DNA of 64,000 nucleotides from Schistosoma mansoni (lineage: Eukaryota > Platyhelminthes > Trematoda > Strigeidida > Schistosomatidae). A program made the translations under genes and the position numbers. The stretch is from positions 13,066,512 through 13,130,511 of the forward strand of contig NC_031497.1 of NCBI RefSeq assembly GCF_000237925.1, written 5' to 3'. The notes beneath the pieces are model-generated. The model was given only the letters and a program-made list of their open reading frames with translations, was not told the origin of the DNA and searched no databases. Shown here one piece after another: positions 13,886 through 25,400 of this stretch (positions are counted from its first letter, which is position 1; every line of letters starts with the position of its first letter).

Positions 13886-14209
13886 TGAAGTATACGACGG
13901 ATATCCTAGTTTTACAACTAGCAACCAGTAGTATCTTCTATAATCGATCGTTCCCGGCAAAAGTAAATCAGAAGTCAGACGAGAAGAGGTAGGAAAGATA
14001 TTTGATACGTCACCAATATATCGAGGAACCTTTACTATAAGCTGGCTAATGAACGTAGGAGCAATGTCCCACGCCGAGTTGAAACGTGATCTGGTACGGA
14101 TGCATGACCGAAAGCCTTCAGTTAAACAAGTGCACTTAAACAACGTGGTCAGCATCCAATGTCGAACACTTAGAAAGCTATTGATTTTGGGGGATTATTT
14201 ACAGCTACA
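13886..14209 (-). repeat. 5' LTR of the Gypsy-type fossil
   Basis: Same ends as the 3' LTR. The outer edge abuts GGAC at 14210-14213. Immediately inside, on the minus strand, lies TGGTGAGACCGACGTGAT, close to the complement of a tRNA-Trp 3' end. Confidence 0.9.
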
Positions 14210-14660
14210 GGACTATTTGGAATGGTGACAGTTTTATCCGAGTCTTCAATTTCCATTGGAGATGCATGACTACCAATGTCAATATCAAGTAGCGCTTCAC
14301 TCCTTGTTAGTTTTAACGGAAATTTCACTTTAGGGTGTTTAACTCGTCCTGTAACAGCACATACAACACTACCGCATTCTTCACTGTCAGTACTTGTGTA
14401 ACCAACGCAACCACTATCTTTCTTTTTACAGGCCAAAGCTAATAGGCTCATAGCCTCCTGGATCAGTAACGTATTATTTGAACAGCAAAACATGCAAAGC
14501 CGATGCGAGTCAGGCGACGAGCATCTTTTGTGTGCGGTGGGACTTAAACGGGCTTACATCTTATGGAACCAGTTTTAACACTCATCACACTGCATTCCTT
14601 CATCCACGGGGAATAAATAGTTCGACCGTCTACATTTATAAGTACTACCAATCATTGTGA
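14210..14660 (-). pseudogene. 5' part of LINE ORF1 with PHD-like zinc finger
   Basis: The minus-strand frame holds a cysteine/histidine pattern resembling a PHD finger: a C-D-E-C motif near 14605, W-F-H-K-M, then H-R-L-C-M-F-C-C near 14490. It is followed by LLIQEAMSLLALACKKKDSG and an acidic stretch. PHD-like fingers occur in ORF1 of CR1/L2-type LINEs. At least two in-frame stops interrupt it. It ends at the LTR insertion point. Confidence 0.55.
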
Positions 14661-16185
14661 TCAGATCAAGAAGGTTTAAAACACAATATGAACACAAGTG
14701 TAAGAGTCAATGGGAAAGAAGGTACCACAAGACAAAGTTTAGCAACATTTCAAACCTTAACCGAAATACTTCAAGTTAGAGTGGACCAAGAATAATTTTT
14801 GATGCATCAAGTACACAAAAGCAAAGATAATCACAACAAGTACGAAATCACTGCCCTTTTTGAAATACGCGCTAACTTCCTCTGTTGTGTTATTTAGGAC
14901 TAATGATATATAACCAAAAAACAGTTTGTGAGTTTTGATTTTTGTCAGCTTGAAAACGTCCTAGTGAAAAACATTCTGACTAGAGACATTAAGTCAGGAT
15001 GTAACCGTAATTTATAATTCAATCTCTCAAATTTGGGTATATATATACCCAAATTTGATAGAATTATAATTCTATCAATTTTGGGGGAATTCTGAGTAAA
15101 ATGTTAAACTCCAAAATATCTCCAGGTTTGTGGCTTTAATTGAATCTTAAGTTGATTTTGGTAAATCTCTAAGTTCCTACGGGATTTTGTGGTTTATTCC
15201 CAATATCTCCTTAAAATTTACCCAGTGTATCCAACAATTTGGAGAAAATCCATTAAAGTTCACTGATAAAACCTCAAACTTTCCGCAATGTCTTGGGTAT
15301 GTTATATGGACTTCATTGAGAGTTACTCTGAATTTTTCACTGAATTCAGTGAATATGAAAGTCTTCCTTATTTTCACTGAATTTCGCACACTTAATTCCA
15401 TTTTAAAACCACTGAGCTATTGTTCTTCATGTCACACATCTCTTTAAAGACAATGACCGACGTAGCTTGCATAAGCTTTCTACATAGAACGTACGTATAC
15501 ATTTTTCGGAAATAATTAATATCTTCATATTCTTTCCAACTAAGTTAGTGTGTTTATCACGTAGAAATCGTATCTACATCGCCTATACCCTTAGCACCAT
15601 GTGAGATGTACATTAATTATGGAAGGTAATGTAAAAATGTTTACTGAATTAAAAACTTACGGTTAGGTCAGTATGTACTTGTGAAGCCAGCTGACAAGGA
15701 AGTATACCGTAAATAATAATTTAAAGATAAGCCATTTGCAGAAAGTAATAGAAACATTTTCAGATATTCAATAATACACATTACTTCTACTGAGCTTACC
15801 TTTTCGTTGAATCGCTATTCACGCTTATTTACTTTATCCCGTGCGTCGTGCGCCCAGCTTACAATATCCATCGTTTTTTATCTCATAATCGAGACAGGTC
15901 GGACTTCTAAACCGTTAACAAAGAACACCGTATAAAAATGTTGACTGTAATCTTGACTCACTGCAAGCTGTTCTGTAGGGTCGGTAGTTACACCCGTTTT
16001 GCTGTTAGTTCCGTGTAAGGTATAAATAATAGTCAGTCTAGGCACCGACACGTAAGCTAAACAAGCCGTCGCAGACTTCCAAGGATCATCATGAATAGTC
16101 TTCGGCTATTTCACCGCCTTAAATTTTACAAAAAACAACTGTCGAATTGCGAACTGATCATGGGATCCTCGTCCATCCAATGCAG
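14661..16185. other. Intergenic AT-rich stretch with palindromes
   Basis: No gene is recognised. It contains the two adjoining perfect palindromes at 15027-15078 and an 18-bp palindrome (TTCACTGAA and its mirror) at about 15336-15353. Two overlapping antiparallel open frames at 15177-15447 have no recognised domain and are probably by-products of repeated sequence. Confidence 0.5.
15027..15078. repeat. Two abutting perfect palindromes
   Basis: Positions 15027-15058 form a perfect 32-bp palindrome with arm TCAAATTTGGGTATAT. Positions 15055-15078 form a perfect 24-bp palindrome with arm TTGATAGAATTA. The two overlap by four bases. The DNA could extrude as twin hairpins. Function unknown; they may be the ends of a small inverted-repeat element. 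Confidence 0.85.
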
Positions 16186-16509
16186 CCTCTGGGATACGTA
16201 GTTTTTGTGTCTGTAACAGGAATTCCAAAAAAGGAGACTGCAGCAGCTAATCCTGTCTTCGACCACGTCAGGTGAGCCTCTAATGTAAAAAGTCAGTTAA
16301 TCGATCTCACTAAGTAGATCAGTAGTCGCTTTAAAAATAATTTGCTATGATACGTTATCAATATGCAACCTATTTGTATAAAATTTAGTATGAGTGCAAT
16401 ATACTCGTTTACAACAACAGCAGAAGATGAGAGTGGTGGTGAAAACACTTATGTTTTGGAAGAACTCCCTTATGAACATGTACTCAGTGGATACTTACTT
16501 AGCTATTAG
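16186..16509 (+). CDS. Possible last two exons of an unidentified gene
   Basis: Two open blocks are bounded by good splice signals. Block 16186-16271 follows a tgcag acceptor and ends at a GTGAGC donor; it reads LGYVVFVSVTGIPKKETAA and NPVFDHV. Block 16389-16509 follows aaatttag and reads TAEDESGGENTYVLEELPYE before a TAG stop at 16507-16509. The intron is 117 bp and the phases agree (2 then 1). I do not recognise the protein. The composition is protein-like rather than repeat-like. Upstream exons were not found. It could also be chance. Confidence 0.35.
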
Positions 16510-17737
16510 TGAAAAGTTCTGTCAAAATGTTGACGACCAGAAACTCAATAGGAACATATCGAGTCTCCATTTTAGCCACATCCAGCGGTCTACAAGTTGT
16601 CGTCCATTCTTCGTTTAACACTCCTGACAACAAATTTATCGCAACAATTAATTAGTTGTTTCATTACAAATTCGAAATCAGATAGCATTGTAACACTGTA
16701 GATGATACCTTTATTTCGAACCCCAGTAACTTTTAATTGGAAAAAAACATCTTAAGAAGTCGTGAAGCATCAATACCACCATGGAGGGGGAGAGAGCAAA
16801 ATAACCTGAAGCGTTTGATCTTCGCGATAATTCAAAATAAAAATGCAATCAAATCATATGATCGTTTACTCATTAATTGTGCGTTATTGGGTCTCCCGAG
16901 CGACCAACGAATGTCATGGTTAGTGTTCAAGGCGATCTTATAGTATTGTCTAGGAATTTCATTTCGTCGACATTTTGAGATCTTTGCGCAAACCTTGAGA
17001 AAATATCTAAAAAGTCAGTAACTGAAAGCTGTAATAAATTTGTAAATGTACATGAATGGAAATAAGTTTTTGAAAGTGTACCAAGGTATTTCCAATAAGT
17101 ACTACATGGTTGGAAGTTGCAAAACAAAAAAAAATGTTTTGAAATTTAAGGAAAGAAACCACTCCATATACAGTTCGCGTCATCATCCTCGAGAAAGCAA
17201 AAACAAATATCTGAAGTGAATGACATGAACTTGTTATATCTCTTCAGGTTCTTGCTAGCTTCTAATAACCTGTAATATTTAAAAATCAAGATTATAGAGA
17301 GGGTTAAAAATACAAAAACAAATTTAGTTGAGGTTCATTGTGATCGCATATCACTTCGGCTAGCAAAGATTTGAGAGGTTGGTTAAAATTTTAAATATAT
17401 ACTCATTCAATGTATATATCCAAAGAACATTCTACAAGGTTGATGGTAAAAAGATAGAAACAAGTGGTAACGTAATGAGCAGAGCTAAGCAAAGTGATCT
17501 GCGGGCTTATGTTTACAAAAATAGTTCACTTTGGTTATATGACTTACTGATTTCAGAACAAATTATGGTTAAAACTACGCCTGCGGACTTTCTGCCTGAA
17601 CAATGCAGGTTTAGTGCAAAATCAGTTGCTGTTGCATTTATTCTTCATCTTCCTACATATCTTTAGTGAAGTAAAGCTCCTAGATTTTCATTCCTTGACC
17701 CTATTTCTCACCTTCAAACTGTAAATCTAATCATACT
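16510..17737. other. Intergenic stretch, nothing recognised
   Basis: AT-rich with scattered short open frames (16737-16943, 17379-17666) that have no domain signature and no supporting splice pattern. Nothing further can be supported. Confidence 0.5.
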
Positions 17738-18245
17738 GCCCCCAAAGGTCCTAGTATGGCCGAGAACGGGGAGGGCCCGCCCTCTCAAAATGCTCTCACA
17801 CGGCCACGCGTATACAGCCTCTACCAGCGAAGTTCTACTCACCGCCTTCTGGCGGCAGGGGTGTTGTTTACAAAATCGGGAGGACGAAAAGCGAATGTCC
17901 GCAGCTTTAACCGGGTTCGTGGACACGGATTGTCCATCTAGGGGAGTTGGACAACCCTGATTTCAAACCATTGGTACACATGGGCTCCAGGATCCTGAAG
18001 GAGCAAATGACGTATGAACCTACTGTTGTTCATCGACTACCATGGAAGTACATCTTACGTTACTCCATTGTCTTGTGGACCAGAATTTTAGGTCAAAGGC
18101 TCCGGCATGGCCCCCTGAGGAAACCACCTGCTTCGGTCTTGGCACCCGGGCAGTATCATAGCCCTCACACAATTAAATGACGCATTTATATCTGGTTCCC
18201 CCCCTTGTACCAATATTTATGTGTTCAAATAAATAAACAAATATA
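17738..18245 (+). repeat. R1 dispersed repeat, near full length
   Basis: This about 500-bp copy aligns along its length with 50021-50541 and 31215-31727. Shared landmarks are a 5' GGGCCCGCCCTCTC-type hairpin, GGACGAAAAGCGAATGTCCG, GGAGTTGGACAACCCTGATT and the 3' end CCAATATTTATGTGTT followed by an AAATAAATAAA tail. The short-repeat tail and constant 3' end suggest LINE-driven retroposition. No clear target-site duplication was seen for this copy. Confidence 0.8.
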
Positions 18246-18436
18246 AATAATGGTATCCTACTCACTACAGTTGAAATTATATTCTTACCTCAGTTTCTCA
18301 TTTTAATTTTTCTCTGTGATCCTGATGGGTGTGAAAATGTAAGCCCATGCACATTCGTGCTAGGTACTGCGTTCATGATCGACTATATTCATGGCTCTCT
18401 CATCATAGCACATCTTATCAAACTACGAATGAAACA

Positions 18437-18494
18437 TATGGCAACTCGAACTGATGTACGTACGTACGAAGTTCTACGTTGTGACTGACTGACA
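18437..18494 (+). repeat. 3'-end fragment of an RTE LINE
   Basis: A short block, ATGGCAACTCGAACTGATG followed by CTACGTTGTGACTGACTGAC, matches the 3' terminus of the RTE element at 22876-26287, including its CTGA-repeat tail. It is a severely 5'-truncated insertion about 300 bp upstream of FAN1. Confidence 0.65.
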
Positions 18495-18794
18495 TAATGT
18501 GGTTTCAATTTGCTTTATTTCTTACCAGGATGCTTTTTAGTCCAAAATGTATGATCATCAACATACATGTTGAGATGTAATTTTTTTCATTCCGTCAAAC
18601 CTTCACCATTACCTTGAGTTCATTTTTGTGGTAGGTTTGGTCTGGTTTAAAACAATATTTGATTTTTACAACCGATCGTGATCGCTAGTATTTTTTCTCT
18701 TTACAGATGAGTTGGTAGATTAAGTATACATCAGTAGTTTTACCAGAAATGCTCAATTTATATAGTCCTGCTTATTTACTCGATTGTGCTTAAA

Positions 18795-19479
18795 ATGTTG
18801 AAGTTAGACGAAATAATACCAGAAGATAGCCTAGACAGTTTGTCAGGAAGTATTTCATCTAGTTTAGGTAAACCGTTTTTGACTGAAACTTTCTAAAGTG
18901 TCTCTTAGCTGGTAATACATACGCTGTTGAGTCAATAAATGATGCCTTATTAATGCTTTCAAGGGAATCTGGTTTTTCAGAACTATTCAGTGAAAGTGAA
19001 CAGAAATGGTTCGAAGATTTTAAAAAGTTATCAAGTACGTTTTGGGTATTTCTATTTGCTATTTATGCTTCTAATTTTTGAACAGATCTGTCCAAATCAT
19101 TGATCATTCGCTTATATGGTCGGTCTCAAAAGATTTTTCGAAAATCAGACCTTATGAAAATTATTCCGAATGACATTGATCAATGCTTAAGAGAACTAAA
19201 CAGTTTAAAATTTCTCTGTACAGGTTTAGTTAAAGCTGCAATTAAAAACTCATAATTACTGCGTACTGCTTTAGATATGCTATCGTTATCAAGTGAGATG
19301 TTGGTACATGCTCTTAACCGTCAGGAGCTGGACCAGTTAGCTGGAATGTATAACATCAAAAATTTCAAAAGTTTAACAATGATTCAGTTGAGAGATACTT
19401 TGTTAAAAACTTCATCTGTTTCACCTATGGCATCATTTTTCAAAGTTTCTATTCAGAGTAAAGATAGATTTAAAGGATT
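18795..19479 (+). CDS. FAN1: FAN1 exons 1-4: N-terminal and SAP-type region
   Basis: Exons 1-4 are separated by introns of only 41, 50 and 51 bp. The text SINDALLMLSRESGFSELF, then EQKWFEDFKKLSNLSKSLII, corresponds to the human LFDEQEKGIVTKFYQLS region. MLVHALNRQELDQLAGMYNI corresponds to the SAP helix-extended-helix DNA-binding domain (human LLSAPELKSLAKTFHL). Exon 4 ends at a GTAAGT donor at 19480; reading through instead would meet a stop at once. Tiny 5' introns followed by long ones are the known schistosome gene pattern. Confidence 0.88.
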
Positions 19480-22400
19480 GTAAGTTGGAAAAAGCGTTTT
19501 AATATTTCGTTATTCCATTAATTCATTTCTGTTTTATTTATTCAAAAAGGTTATTTTAACGTTAGGAATAATTTTTCATTCTTCCCCTCACTTTACAGGC
19601 ACTCTTTTGATTACAAAAATATCCCAAGAATTAAATTTTCCTTCCAGATAGCTCTGTGTACATACTCGATAAAATCTTTTGTATTTGCAAGTTAAAAAGT
19701 GATGTGGGAATATAGTATCACCGTCAAAAATGTATCATATTATTTTTTTGTAAACATAATCGTGCTTAAAGAGATTTGTCTACGTGATTAAATTGACACA
19801 ATTCTTCACTATCCAAAACTGATAAGTTTCATTATTTTTCTAATATATACCTAATTTTAAAAAGACATTCAGAATGAAATTAATATTCAAACTTATTTCA
19901 GTGTATGATTTTCCTTAATGGAATTAAGACGGAATAGCTAGTGGCTAGATATCATTATGATTGTTTTCGCATCTTTCAGTAAAAGTCACATCAATCAAAG
20001 ACTGTATAACTTATCATCAAGTTTAGTGATTGCAAGGTGTTACACATGCCCAGCTACTATGTATACGGTTTCTCAATATTCTCTGGGATGAGGATAGGTG
20101 GAAAAAACTCTATAGGCATCCAAACCCATATTTGACAACAATGAATAAATCCACTAACCGCTAGTGGTGAGATACAAATCACTTTATCATCAGAGAAGAA
20201 CACGGTAGTCGGAGGTTTTAGGTGACATAACTCAAGACCGGTCAGTAGTACAATTCTATTCAATTTTTATCCTTCTTTATGTTATGGCCTATAGGCCGTC
20301 AATTATCACGCCACAAGATCGCCTGTCCGAACACCGACGTATACGACCATGGCCCCGTGCCAAACCAATGACGTGTTCACCAGCATGAGCAGCCTAGAGT
20401 CAACTCTGAGTCTCTATTGGTTATTCTCGCCAAGCCTTGCCCGTTTGGGTCCAGAACGCAATCCTAGCTTCCACTATATGAATCATTTATTTCAGACATA
20501 CGCACTTGATATACAAGCAAATCAGACCGCATCATACCATAAAATAGAAAATAACAATTATACAGGATCAAACCAAAAGTGACTGTGTGTAAGAGACTGT
20601 AACTTATAAACAGGGAATGACTCAAGAATAGTAAGTCGTATAATAGTAGTCAGTAGATCAAATGAAAGCTTGTGATAAAAAGGAAAATAAATATGTATAA
20701 TCTAGTGAATCAATAATTATACAATAAGAATATGTATATAATAACAGTCCATAAATAATTCCTAGCCGTTACCATTCATTTATTCTTCGTTAGAATATAA
20801 CACTACATTTCGAACATCGTATTATTCCATAGTTTAGTTCCTCGATCTTGTTCTTTTTTTCGAAGAACATTTCATATATTTAGCTTCTTACTGCTATTGG
20901 AACCATTATTTATTCTTCGTCGCCTGTCCTAGTCTTCTCTTTCACCGCAAAGGTGTTTGGCTCATTGGACCGATACACATTCATACCAAGTCTTACGTTT
21001 TCTGTGAGTAAGCGATCAACTTCCTAGTCCTTATATTGCAGTTGAATTTCTTTAGGCATATTACTTCCGCTAATTATTTATTTATTCCTTGCAATTTCTT
21101 TATTTCGTATTTGACTTTTTCGTGTGGCGCATATGTATCTGGTGCCCTTTTGTACCAATATGTGTGTGTTTAAATAAATAAAAAATAAATGACTTAATTT
21201 TACTGTAGAGTTTCTTTGTTCACCAGACTCAAACTGTCTTGTCTCATGTTCCGTCGCTTCCGTACGTGACACGAGTAATTTTTCAGTGTATTTCGGTAAA
21301 ATCCATAAAGCCTAGTCTTTTATCTTTCTATTATCATGAAAATAAAAAATTGAATTGCATGTCAACTTTCAGTAGTTCTTATGATCATTGTGATGTAAGA
21401 GTCTGCAGTATTGGTATGTTTTTGCTGTTTCCATTGTTGTACTTATCAATCAGAAATATTATATTAGAAAATAGTTTCGGTTGTGAATTCCACTATTTCT
21501 GATTGGTATTCCTTTTCACTTCATTTTTGAAGTCTTCCGGGATGAATATCATTAGATGCTCTTAGAAAATATTTTTTCTAAACTGTGTGATTAACTTGGG
21601 AACACTTTATGTATACAAACTCTTATTATACAGTATTACTAATTAACTGTTCCTAGTCTTTGTGCTTTATATGATTTTATTTTATCTTATGAATAAATAA
21701 ATAAGTAGATGAATATTGCTGATCTTTTATGTTTTGTCGTCACGAATTTCCTCTTCCCATAGTAAAGCATTATTTGTTTGTTTTGACCTCCATCCATTTT
21801 GATGTAGAATAGCTCGAATTCTTCATGGTTGCTGGTATGTGGACGAGACATACACGCAGCTAATTACTCAATTACTTTGGTTAACGTCTCTTGGTTCTGA
21901 ATCAGCATATAATAGACCGAATAAATTACAGTCGATTGAAGCCATTATGAAAACTGAGCTGTGAGATATTTTTTTTTTACATATTTCTTGTTTTGCACTG
22001 TTATATTTGTGGTTATACATCTTAGTTACGAACAAACATAAACTAAGTAATCACTAAAAGACCAGGAAGCACTGAATTATTGTTTTGTGTTAATCCCAGG
22101 ATTCCTTAGTAGTGCTCGCTCATGACCCATACGTGGTCGAACCAAGGCCTTTGATATCTCTCAGTGAACATAATCTCATTCAATGACATTCAATCTAGTA
22201 TGTATTGCGATTATTATGCTATTTGATTGGTTAGCTATTGTCTCATCCTTGAAACATTTGGTTCTATAGGTTAATGCACTCTCTATAAATTTAGAAAATT
22301 TATCTAGAATTAAGCTACATGCGAGAAAATCTTCTGCAGACATGTTAACACGATATCCTGTACGTTTATGTATATATAGAATAATTATACCTTGTTTTCA

Positions 22401-25400
22401 TCATTAGATAAATAATCTGAAGAAAATTGAATTTCAAATAAAAAATTATGCGTTCCTAAGTATTCTTAATACTGGTTAACTTATGTATACAAAAAACTTG
22501 ATTGATATCTGGAAAGACGATCCACACGGTGTGACACAATGTAGTTGTATCTAACCTTTTTTTAAACGGAAATAACCCGTGAAACTTAACAGTATCTGTC
22601 TTGATCACATCATTTTCATTCAAATTAAACAATGTCAGTAACTATGTATGAAAAATATTTTTTCTTAATTGTAGTAACATTTAACTTATTATTGGGTGAA
22701 AATCACCAAAGGGGTATATTTTAGTTAATCAAATCATTGGGTATAACCATCTCGTTAATTTGACCGGCCATCTCACATATAAAACGATACAAGTATTCGG
22801 ACTTTTTAATAACTCAAAAAAATTTTTAAGCGATGTAACGTGAAATGTAAACGAGTGAAACGTACGTTCACTTTAGTCAGTCAGTCAGCTACAACGTAGG
22901 ACCAGGCACATATATGCATCGGTCCAAGTTGCCATACCTCGTTAGCACAACAAGATCAACACCGGATTAATAGTAGTTAATTTAGTGTTGGTAGTAGTAT
23001 ATAAATTATAGGTTGTATATAAGGATATAGTATAGGAAGGAAGAGAGATATGAAGCAATTTTAGTCTCAAGGTTTAAGGGAAGATAAAGAGTGTATACGC
23101 CTACGCCATTGTGATCGATTCTGAGCCATGTCACCTAGAGTCTCCAACCATTGGTTACGATAGTCACGCGGACCCCAACCAGGTAGTCTGCATCTGCCAA
23201 CATGGCTCAGACTAGAAGTTAGTGACTTCAAACACTGATGCCATGTTTTGGTTTGGCCGCCCCTAACTCTCTTCCAACCGTCCCCAATACTAGTCATCAT
23301 AGCGCGTCGTGGTAATCGGTGTTCAGGCATACGTAACACATGGCCCAACCATCTCAGTCGATGAAGATTCATCACCTCATCAACTGATTTACCATCGTTC
23401 CCTAATACCCTGCGTCTAACCTCACTATTACTTACCCGGTTATCCCAGCAGATGCGAGCAATATTTCTAAGGCATCTGTGGTCAAATACTAGTAACCTAC
23501 GAGTATCTTCTACTCTTAATGGCCATGTTTCACAGCCGTAAAGTAGAACAGAGCGAACTGCTGCGCAGTATACTCGTCCCTTAATTGATAGACGGATATC
23601 TCGTCTACGCCATAGGTGACGTAAGTTGGCAAAAGCCAAACGAGCTTTTTGAATCCGTGCTGAGATTTCGTCAGACACCAACCCATTAGGGCTGATCAGA
23701 CTTCCAAGATAAGTGAAGTTGTCGACGCGTTCGACTACTTCACTCCCTATCCTTAGTTCGGGTGTTGACGCAGGCCAGTCCTGGAGTAACAATTTACATT
23801 TGGATGGGGAGAAACGCATCCCAAACATCCTGGCATTATTACTGAGTTCCAACAGAAGACTCTGCATTTTGTCAGCGTCTTCACCAAACAGGACTATGTC
23901 ATCTGCGTATTCTAAGTCGCTTAGTGGTCCCCCTGGTAGGAGATCAATTCCTGTAGATTCAGTCGAAGAGAGTGTTATTTGCAGCAACAGGTCTATAATG
24001 AAGTTAAACAAAAACGGGGATAGTGGACAGCCTTGACGGACACCACTTGAGGTTGTAAAATCATATGACAGTTCGCCATAAGCTCTTACTCGACTAATAG
24101 TGTTCGAGTAAAGAGCCTTCAAAAGGTTTATGTACTTCTCAGGTACACCTTTCAATGACAGACACTGCCACAGAACCTCTCGGTCTACAGAGTCAAATGC
24201 TGCTTTCAAGTCAAGAAAAACTATCATTGTCGGACGCCGATAAGCGTGTCTGTGCTCTAAAACTTGACGAATGGTGAATATGTGGTCGATACAGCCACGA
24301 CCAGGTCTGAAGCCAGCCTGATTTTCTCGTGTTTGCAGTTCACGAGTCTTAGTTAGGCGCCCGATAATTATTGAGGCTAGTATTTTAGATACTATGTTAG
24401 TCAGACTAATCCCTCTATGGTTATCGCAGGATGATTTGGACCCCTTTTTATATATTGGGACAATCAGAGATTGTGACCAGTCGGATGGGATTACATCCGT
24501 CTCCCAGATTTTAGCCAGAATATTAGTCAACCTAATCGCTAAAATTGGACCACCATATTTAAAGACCTCTGGAGACAATCCATCAGGACCAGCTGCTTTT
24601 CCTCGTTTCAGATTACTTATAGCCTTTTGAACTTCAAGTAGGGTCGGGGGGCCTACCTCAATGTTCCATTCAGGTTTTCTGGGAATAGTGGGTAGTTGTG
24701 CAGTAGCTGAAGGCCAGCTAAACTGCTCCTTAAAGTGTTCCGCCCATCGTTCTAAACGTTTAGGTTGAGAGCAGATAAGGGTTCCGTCTTTTTCCGAGAT
24801 TGTCTCACTTACACTTGACTTCTTAATTCCGGTTTCTTTTATTAGTCTGAATAGTTGCCTGGTGTTGCCTACAGCCGCTGCCTTTTCCATCTCTTTTGCT
24901 TTCGTTGCCCACCACTGCTCACGATCGTTCCTTAGACTTTTAGTTAACCTAGATCTAATTTGTTTACGCTCTTCGTCGTGTTCAGAGCCTGATGGGATGA
25001 GTTTACGCGAATCCATCAGTGAAATAGACTTAGAGGAAATCCACTGGTTTTTTGGAGCCCTATGGTTTAAATGACTAATAGATGTTACTGCTGTTTCCAC
25101 AGCTGTTCGTATGTCTTTCCAAGCAGCATCTGGGTCAGTCTCGTTTACAGAACTGCCTAGATGTGAACTCAGTTGTTTCTGGAATTCGCATTTGGCTTTT
25201 TCGTCCTCCAGTTCAATCCTAATAGGTCTTCTTAGTGTACTTTTCCTGCGTCCATTGAGGCGCAGACAAATGCGCGCTCGTATTAAAGCGTGATCAGAGT
25301 CTAAACAAGTATTCCAATACGAGCGACAATCTTCTATTGAGCCTCTCCAACGATGACTGATGACAATATGGTCTATTTGAGTCCATCGTTGGTTTGGTGC

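Larger units (their letters stand above)
9172..14209 (-). mobile_element. Gypsy-type LTR retrotransposon fossil (CsRn1/Boudicca clade)
   Basis: A full-length but broken element lies on the minus strand. Two LTRs of about 320 bp (9172-9491 and 13886-14209) start TG and end CA. A 4-bp GGAC duplication flanks it (9168-9171 and 14210-14213). Inside are a gag-like region with a CHCC-type zinc knuckle, then pol in the order reverse transcriptase, RNase H, zinc-binding integrase head, integrase core: the Ty3/Gypsy order. The sequence next to the 5' LTR (13867-13884) resembles a tRNA-Trp primer-binding site, as known for the CsRn1 clade, and a G-rich polypurine tract lies at 9494-9507. By eye the LTRs differ at roughly a tenth of positions, so the insertion is not recent. 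Pol is broken in about four places. Confidence 0.9.
6430..14660 (-). mobile_element. CR1-like LINE (SR1/Perere type), decayed and split by an LTR fossil
   Basis: A non-LTR retrotransposon lies on the minus strand. Its 5' part (about 14660-14210) and its remainder (9171 down to about 6430) are separated by the LTR element at 9172-14209. Reading 5' to 3' on the minus strand there is a cysteine-rich PHD-like segment, the rest of ORF1 (stop near 8823), an AP-type endonuclease (about 8815-8000), a linker with the motif NSPSWITKQVEKLLRRKK, a reverse transcriptase (about 7320-6700) and a conserved C-terminal tail (6441-6674). The CR1 clade is known from schistosomes; the exact family name is not certain. 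The copy carries stops, frameshifts and internal deletions in RT, so it cannot be autonomous. Confidence 0.85.

Noticed and set aside
15177-15447. Overlapping sense and antisense frames of 74-86 aa
   Set aside because: They mirror each other around short palindromes, which produces open frames on both strands without coding function.
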